Assembly (NCBI GenBank): GCA_017979445.1
Contig: CM030715.1
Span: 28,497,169 to 28,561,168, forward strand
DNA: 64,000 nt
Direction of reading: 5' to 3'
DNA from: Akebia trifoliata
Lineage: Eukaryota > Streptophyta > Magnoliopsida > Ranunculales > Lardizabalaceae
A program made the translations under genes and the position numbers. The notes below the pieces were generated by a model, which worked only from the letters and a program-made list of their open reading frames with translations, had not been told where the DNA came from and did not search any database. Below are positions 58,238 through 64,000 of the stretch, piece after piece; the first letter of the stretch is position 1; every line of letters begins with the position of its first letter.

Positions 58238-58666
58238 ATCGGCAAGAATAGAGAAAAGGAGTGCCCACACTCAGTTTGTACAGTTTTAGCATCCTAATTA
58301 GGTTGTCAAAGTGAAAAATCGTGACTCTTTAAATCCTAATTCAGAAAAAGTTAAATAGCCTACATCAAAATAGAAGTGCAGACACTAAGCGTATTGGCGA
58401 TATACCACACTTGACACTGGCAAGTCCCAATATTCCTTTGATTTTTATATCAGGCATGGAAAATTATGTAGAACAGAATTACGTCACTTAGAGAAGGTGA
58501 AGAGGTCCAAATATAAGCAAGCAGAACAAATAATAGCCTTTTGTACAGAAGTTGCAGCGAGAGCAAGAGAGAGTGTAGGAGGCGTTCGTGTTCGTGCTTC
58601 GTCGATGGAGTTGCAGCGAGAGAGAGGAGGTGAGGAGGTTTGAGGGTTTCAGCGGAACGAGCGAGC

Positions 58667-58700
<34 letters not shown>

Positions 58701-58810
58701 GGTTTTCGTCGATGGAGTTGCAGGGAAAGAGAGGAGAGTTTCAGCGGAGCGAAAGCGAGAGAGAGAGGTGTTCGAGGGAGAACAGAGAGAACAGATCTGT
58801 CGTTGTAAAT

Positions 58811-58998
58811 CACTCAGGGAGGTGACACTAATAAGTCAAAAGATGAGGGATGGCGCAGTAAAAACCTATAAGTTATCATTTAAACGTAATAAGCACTCTC
58901 TGCTGTTTTTCACTCAGGGAGGTGACACTAATAAGTCAAAAGATGAGGGATGGCGCAGTAAAAACCTATAAGTTATCATTTAAACGTAATAAGCAATC
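58811..58998. repeat. Tandem 100-bp duplication in the right arm of the Pack-type element
   Basis: CACTCAGGGAGGTGACACTA begins at 58811 and again at 58911, followed by the same text to AACGTAATAAGCA. The two copies look identical by eye, so the duplication is recent. The left arm has one copy, which explains most of the length difference between arms. Confidence 0.92.
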
Positions 58999-59079
58999 TC
59001 GACCGTCCGATTTAATAATATCCAACGGTCGGGTTACTTTTGTTAAAATGACTGACGAAACTGATGCCTCCGAACGCCT

Positions 59080-59082
<3 letters not shown>

Positions 59083-59115
<33 letters not shown>
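59083..59115. repeat. (TA)n microsatellite
   Basis: About 33 bp of TA between the Pack-type element and the next hairpin MITE. Confidence 0.9.
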
Positions 59116-59117
<2 letters not shown>

Positions 59118-59330
59118 GGGTGGCGTTTGGAGGCCTTAAAGGGTGCCAAACATTTTTCAAAACATGGATTAGAAGTTTTGGAATGGGCTGATTTTTTGTG
59201 AGGATGATCTCTATGATGAAGAGATCATCCTTACCAAAAATTAGCTCATTCCAAAACTTCTAGCCCCATCAAAAGTGGTTTACAAAAATCGGACGGTCCA
59301 CGATTCTTCAACTTGTAAATTATATATACC
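59118..59330. mobile_element. Hairpin-family MITE, right-truncated
   Basis: The left end GGGTGGCGTTTGGAGGCCTT follows the (TA)n tract. One full hairpin (GAGGATGATCTC facing GAGATCATCCTTACC) and the spacer with GTCCACGATTCTTCAACTTG are present; the second half is missing. Confidence 0.75.
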
Positions 59331-59682
59331 AAAAAATGTTCATCTTGGAGTTCGGGAGCCCCCCTACACTCGTAAAAGGTCCCATTACTTTTGATTACTC
59401 TTGAAGCCCAAGACCAACTTAGGAACATTAGACATCACACAGCAGTTTGAAAATAGAGAACAGATCGTATGACAGAAATTTAATTTCAATACATTAACAA
59501 GCTTGGTTGGAGGAGATCATGAACTCCCCAACCTTTTCATTTATTTACTTATTTATTCATCCATTTATTTATTATTACTGTTCGCGTACACATTAACAAC
59601 AGCAACAACAACAACAACAACACGAACAAGAACAGTAATAGAAAACCATTACACCATCACGGGCTGAAAGGGCACATACAGC
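59331..59682. other. 3' flank of the ankyrin gene
   Basis: Non-coding. An (AAC)n-like patch at 59600-59625 and TTTATTTATTTATT at about 59540-59575 are simple repeats. It presumably holds the 3' UTR of the minus-strand ankyrin gene; no clear polyadenylation signal is assigned. Confidence 0.45.
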
Positions 59683-61428
59683 CTAAAACGAGGTAGGGCG
59701 AAGTTTCTGTGTCCCCCAAGCCATGTCTTTGATCACCTTCTTCCCTTCATCCTTCTTCAACAGTAATACATACTCATGTAATGCTATAAACATAAGCAAA
59801 GGAACAGCAAGAATGGAAGCGTTGAACCCGGCAGTCCATGCAAGTGTAATCACCGAACACACATAGGAGCTCACCATCGAAATCACAGAGAAAAATAAAA
59901 AAGCTTGACCTAAAACCGGTTCAAATGATGTGAGAATTATGACAGTAAGAGATGTAAAAAAACCCGCCGAGTTGAAGAACATGAACAGACGGAACAGCAT
60001 CAGCTGTTGATAGGACTTGTTTTCGATTTCTTCCTTAGTAAGAACACGAGGAGGACTCAATCCTGCATGGAAGGTAAGTCCTGCAATCAACAATGCAACT
60101 GATAGCATTGCTGTCCACTTCAATTGCCCTTTCGAATATTCTTCAAACTTCGGAGGAGAAACTGAAAATGAAGTAGAAGAAGAAGGTCCAAAGATCACAC
60201 ATTCCAACCATTTCTTATAAGAATTGTTTGACCTATTATCTGTCCATCTGAAACCCCCTTCTAGAAACATTCCTGCATTTTTATTAAACAGTAATACATA
60301 CTGAACTGCTATAAACAAAAGCAAAGGAACTGCAAGAACAAAAGCGTCGAATCCAGCATTCCGTGCAAGTGTATTAATCGAACACACATAAGAACCCACC
60401 ATCGAAATCATAGAGAATAGTAACAAAGCTTGACCACCTAAAAGCAGTTCAAATGTGGTGAAAATTATGACAGTAAGAGATGCGAAAAAGCCAATCCAGT
60501 TGAAGAAGAACAACAATTGGAACAGTTTCACTTGATATGAAATGTTCTCCTTTTCGTCCCAAGAAACGAGACGAGAAGGATTCAATACTGCCTGAAAGGT
60601 AAGTAATGCAATCAACACTGCAATGGATAACGTTGCTGTTCCCTGGAATTGTCCTTCCGATCGTTCTTCGATCTTCTTACGAGAAAGCGAAAAAGAAGGC
60701 AAAGAAGAAGAAGAAGAAGAAAAGGGTCCAACGAGCACCCAATCCAACAATTTCTTATAAGAATGGTTAAATTTGCAGTCTTGTGCTCTGAGTCCTCCAG
60801 CTTCTTCAAGCATCCCTTTAATCTCTAAATCCAAATGATTTGACGAGATATCGAAAGCTGTGAACCCATTAGCATTAACAGCATTAACCTTAACACATTT
60901 ACTAGTAAATGAGTTTTCTTTGATCAACAACTCAACAATACAGGCATGTCGATTAATAGTCGCCATGTGCAAGACCGTGTTACCATCTCGATCCTTGGAA
61001 TTCACCAGTTGGTCCAGATGAATATTGGAGAGTATCTCATTCACAACATCGAATTTTCCTGCGATTATTGCACAGTGAAGTGGATTTCTTCCTTCTCTAT
61101 CATTAACAAGACAGAGGATTCGTTTGAAATTGATGAGTTCTCTCACAATCTCAACATGTCCGTTTGCTGCAGCTAAGTGACATGGACTAAACCCATCGTT
61201 GTTTAACCTATCAACACAAGAAGGGTTGGTTTTGATGATCTTTTTAACAGATTCAAGATTTCCATACTTACACGCGGTATGTAGAGGAGTATCTCCACTC
61301 ATTAGTTCCACCCAATATTTAAACCAGTCGCGAAATGGGTTCTCTACTTTCGTCTTGAGGCCAATCACCACATCCATGTGCACTTGTTCCCACGTTTGTT
61401 CCCAGGACAACATACTCTGCAAATTCAT
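59683..61428 (-). CDS. Ankyrin-repeat membrane protein with two tandem PGG domains
   Basis: The uninterrupted frame encodes 581 residues. Five ankyrin repeats span about residues 44-215 (SGDTPLHTACKYGNLESVKK, GFSPCHLAAANGHVEIV, GRNPLHCAIIAGKFDVV, GNTVLHMATINRHACIV, and a worn GFTAFDISSN). Two PGG-type units follow, about 221-382 and 401-558; each opens with SYKK(L/W)L..V..GP, then an amphipathic LSxAxLIAxLTFxAxLxP segment, and has about four hydrophobic helices (eight in all). The name-giving PPGG is reduced to NPSR and SPPR. Plant proteins of this type (ACD6/ITN1 families) are membrane proteins in defence or stress signalling; the role here is not known. The start MNLQSML precedes the ankyrin part by 43 residues. 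A missing upstream exon cannot be excluded. Confidence 0.85.
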   Translation of the reverse strand: MNLQSMLSWEQTWEQVHMDVVIGLKTKVENPFRDWFKYWVELMSGDTPLHTACKYGNLESVKKIIKTNPSCVDRLNNDGFSPCHLAAANGHVEIVRELINFKRILCLVNDREGRNPLHCAIIAGKFDVVNEILSNIHLDQLVNSKDRDGNTVLHMATINRHACIVELLIKENSFTSKCVKVNAVNANGFTAFDISSNHLDLEIKGMLEEAGGLRAQDCKFNHSYKKLLDWVLVGPFSSSSSSLPSFSLSRKKIEERSEGQFQGTATLSIAVLIALLTFQAVLNPSRLVSWDEKENISYQVKLFQLLFFFNWIGFFASLTVIIFTTFELLLGGQALLLFSMISMVGSYVCSINTLARNAGFDAFVLAVPLLLFIAVQYVLLFNKNAGMFLEGGFRWTDNRSNNSYKKWLECVIFGPSSSTSFSVSPPKFEEYSKGQLKWTAMLSVALLIAGLTFHAGLSPPRVLTKEEIENKSYQQLMLFRLFMFFNSAGFFTSLTVIILTSFEPVLGQAFLFFSVISMVSSYVCSVITLAWTAGFNASILAVPLLMFIALHEYVLLLKKDEGKKVIKDMAWGTQKLRPTSF

Positions 61429-63322
61429 TTCAGAAGCGTTTGCTCTGATTTTCAGATTTTGGAATGACTTGGTAGTCTTAGCTTATTATCTTTCTTTCCA
61501 AGGGTGCAAGGAATCAAGGACCTTCTATGTTCTCACGTTTGAGTAACAATTTTGCCGTAAAAATTCTTTCTTTTTGACTTTTTTCTAGAAGTTCAAGTCA
61601 ATAAGAAATTGCCACGTATTTTCATAATTGAAAATATATAAATTTATGTAGAAGACTTTAAGTTCAATCGACGTATGGACCTTTCACGTTTCAAATGCTA
61701 ACTAACACTCCATTAAATATTTTACTTTGGAAAAGTCTTCCTCAAGTTGACATAAATTTCGGATTACATTTGGTTTCCAGGCAATGGGCTTTGAGTCTGA
61801 TACATAATTTCAAGGATGTTTCCGTCCGGCATTGTTTATTAAACTTAAACTACAAATCTTCTTCTCTTACTCAACGTGTTAGGTACCTTTCATTTGTACT
61901 CCACTTGCATGGTAGATGTATCAAGTTAGAAATTATAGTTTGAAAATGACTTGTTATCCTCGCAAAGTCGTCTAATAATATTTGAAGTCAAGAATTATGG
62001 GTTGTCAACATATAATAATATGTTTAAATATACATAATTTTTAAGATCCACCGATACCTAATTTCAGATTCCCTGAGATGTAATTTATAGGAGTATATCT
62101 CTTATCCAATGTACATTATTTAAGCAATATAATCTATTAGCTTGCTTAAAGAAAAAAAATGGTTTATTTTTTCATTAAAATGATTACCATGGTGAAAATG
62201 ACTCAACATACCCCAAGTCCCCCAAAGTGGGTGTGTAAAATGATTTAATCAATTTTGTGAAAGTAAAAATGAACTCGAACTCGACTCAATCTCATCTGAA
62301 ACAAGCTAGGCCTTGGCTGATTCTAATCAAATAGGGATTTAGGGTTGGGCTTTGTGTGCATCATGCCTTTGAAAGTTGTGTTAGGGCCTAGCTCGATCGG
62401 CATGCCCTCAACTCGTCCATTGACATTCTTACGCTGTAATTTCAATCCAACACGAGTAGTTTTTGGGACAATTGGATTGAATTTCAAATAGACTTGGTGA
62501 ACTCAAATTTTGGTTAATCCCCAATACCTCAAAATTCAATCAAGTTTGGTCAATTTCAAGAAGAAAAGTTTTAAAATCTATGTTGGATCTCTAGTCCCTA
62601 TCAAAATTACACCATATGAGGAATGAAAAACTCTAAATTGACTACGTTAATCAGGCTTTCACCCTCATTTAGGTGATTGGTTATAGTCAGTCCCCACCCC
62701 TCGGTGCTGGCAGGAGTGTTGGTCGCGGCAACAGCCTGACTATATATGCTAGTGATCAAGCTAACCAGACTAATTGGAAATTCCTCCCATATAATTTTAT
62801 AAGTAAATTGAGAAGAAATTAATTTTCAGAAATTTTTTCACTTGTTTGGTGTACTTCAATGAAGAAAAACAACAACTCAATTCCACGGCTCATCCTAAAA
62901 TAATTTGTTGGAGACAAAAATATTCCGACATTATGGGCTCTAAATTTGGATGTGCAAAGGGTTATTGTGACATTGAAAAATTAAACCGCACCACCATGTT
63001 GAATTTAAGGAAACAACAAGGAACCATCCAATATCTTTCCTCTTAGATTCCACACGTACCCACCTTTCAGATAATATTGTTTCAATTTTCAACAACTACC
63101 CTAACCCCAAGATTAAGCCGGGCCATTGGGTGGGGTCCTCTAGTAGTTGCTGCGTGGATTCATTGAGAGACGACTTTCTAGAAAACTTGGTTCCTTTGCA
63201 AATATTTAGCAAAAATGGAGAAAAAAAATATAAATAAATGTACGTTAATATTGAATATTAAAGTCTGCTTTGATATATCTCACAATAGAACAAAGTCACA
63301 TAGTCACAAAGAGCAAGAAAAG
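61429..63322. promoter_or_regulatory. Shared intergenic region between divergent ankyrin genes
   Basis: The two ankyrin genes point away from each other across about 1.9 kb, so both promoters lie here. No gene is supported inside. Short open frames (61695-61943 and 62846-63046) show no domain I recognise. CATTGACATTCTTACG near 62421 looks like a lone hAT MITE end. No TATA box is assigned with confidence. Confidence 0.4.
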
Positions 63323-63751
63323 ATGGAGAACGTTGAGATTTCTGTAAATGATATAGCAACAGGAGAGAACATAGACAAACTTGGTTTTGCTAACATGAAA
63401 GAAGCAAGTCCTATGAACTCTGCTAATGAAACATCTGATGTTGGTGATGATGAGTTCCTCAAGCAATACAAGCTGAAAGATATCAATGACCTAACTCCGC
63501 TCCAACGGGCGGCCATTAAAGGGAGTGTGAACGACTTGCGCAGAATTCTCTTGGCTTGTCTGGTAGCTGTTCTGGATGTAACAGCTTGGGGAGACACAGT
63601 TCTCCATCTCACTCTGAAGCATAACCAATACGATGCATTCGTATGGTTACTGGGAAAATTGCGACAAATGAAGGTGGAGCACCTTGTAAACTGGGTGGAT
63701 GGGAACGGTAATACAGTCCTCCACCTCGCAACTTCCATGAAACAACGCCTG
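63323..63751 (+). CDS. Ankyrin-repeat protein, exon 1 (gene continues past the window)
   Basis: The exon encodes 143 residues from MENVEISVNDIATG to ATSMKQRL and ends CCTG|GTAACT, a good donor in phase 0. An upstream in-frame ATG at 63215 exists but the added 36 residues look like leader; MENVEI follows AAAAG and gives an acidic N-terminus typical of the family. Ankyrin repeats: DLTPLQRAAIKGSVNDLRRI, GDTVLHLTLKHNQYDAFVWL and GNTVLHLATSMKQ. It is likely an ankyrin-PGG protein like its divergent neighbour, but the C-terminal half is outside the window. The DVTAWGDTVLHL and VNWVDGNGNTVLHLA wording recalls BDA1-like proteins (from memory). Confidence 0.8.
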
Positions 63752-64000
63752 GTAACTTACTTGCTTTCTATCCCTTTAGATTTTTTTTTTTTTTTTTTGA
63801 ATTTTTTTTAATCCATTAATGCGTGTTTTACTATCTTATTGTTTGCTCCATTTCATAGGCAATCTCATTGCCTCAAAAGAATTCCCAAGCTTTCCTTCCC
63901 CTCTCCTTCCCTCCCTCATGGCGGTTTCACCTCATCATGATTGTCATCGTCATCAACATGATGATCATGATCATTATAAATATAATAATTAATTATTTTT
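63752..64000 (+). other. Start of ankyrin gene intron 1
   Basis: Follows the GTAACT donor. A T-run lies at about 63780-63808 and an ATCATGATGATC-rich patch at 63935-63980. No acceptor or second exon is reached by the window end. Confidence 0.65.

Larger units (their letters stand above)
57385..59082. mobile_element. Pack-type inverted-repeat element with captured gene fragment, 1698 bp
   Basis: The left end GGGAGGCGTTCGGATGCATG and right end (reverse complement GGGAGGCGTTCGGAGGCATC) begin long terminal inverted repeats: about 57385-57811 and 58551-59082. Both arms contain CCCGACCGTTGGATATT, GCGCCATCCCTCAT and CAACGACAGATCTGTTC, and end ACTCTCTCTTGCTCTCGCTG. (TA)n tracts flank both sides. The middle, 57812-58550, holds an ITN1-like ankyrin gene fragment. 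No transposase. Confidence 0.85.

Noticed and set aside
57817..58245. A complete small ankyrin gene
   Set aside because: No ATG in the homologous part, the homology ends before PGG, and both ends run into transposon arms.
58588..58971. Glu/Arg-repeat frames in the right arm of the Pack-type element
   Set aside because: They translate a (GA)n tract in the terminal repeat; the mirror frame occurs in the left arm in antisense.
60017..60220. Plus-strand frame inside the ankyrin gene
   Set aside because: It is antisense to the second PGG unit; a shadow.
1..64000. CRISPR array, bacterial operon or phage content
   Set aside because: No short regular repeats with unique spacers and no prokaryotic gene layout; introns and plant retroelements throughout.

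Overview
This is eudicot-type plant nuclear DNA. It is AT-rich, the genes have introns with GT-AG borders, and much of it is transposable elements: LTR retrotransposons with tRNA-Met or tRNA-Arg-type primer sites, hAT, CACTA and Harbinger-like elements, and many MITEs. The host genes supported are a plastid-type peptide methionine sulfoxide reductase A (first exon, minus strand, at the left), one complete three-exon cytochrome P450 of the CYP716 type (28808-34547, plus strand), and at the right edge two ankyrin-repeat genes in opposite directions (59683-61428 minus; 63323 to beyond the window, plus). The species cannot be named from the sequence.

Layout. 1-2941: MsrA exon 1 and the start of its intron, which holds a 198-bp solo LTR with an AATAT target duplication. 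2942-15500: no host gene; hAT-type MITEs with 8-bp target duplications, a 308-bp tandem duplication, a probable solo LTR and a decayed Copia element. 15586-19574: a structurally complete but coding-defective Ty3/Gypsy chromovirus with two 574-bp LTRs and a GTAGG target duplication. 19575-28800: a duplicated segment whose two copies reveal an 884-bp insertion, CACTA and Tourist-like MITEs, and a tandem duplication just upstream of the P450. 28808-34547: the P450, whose 4.2-kb first intron is a MITE landing pad. 34593-40551: an LTR-plus-primer-site remnant and tandem Tat-like LTRs. 40552-51762: an 11.2-kb CACTA element carrying exons that look copied from a FAM114-like gene and an acyl carrier protein gene; it is interrupted by a 6.36-kb almost fully palindromic foldback-like element. 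53247-56179: another Tat-like LTR. 57003-59330: MITEs and a Pack-type element set in (TA)n tracts. 59683-end: the ankyrin genes.

The most notable content is a group of elements bounded by (TA)n tracts. Its small members share a two-hairpin core. A larger 1.7-kb element with similar ends and 430-530-bp inverted repeats (57385-59082) carries an in-frame fragment of an ITN1-like ankyrin protein gene. Together with the gene-carrying CACTA element, the window shows two independent cases of host-exon capture. All family assignments come from reading the sequence and from memory of the families; no database search was run.
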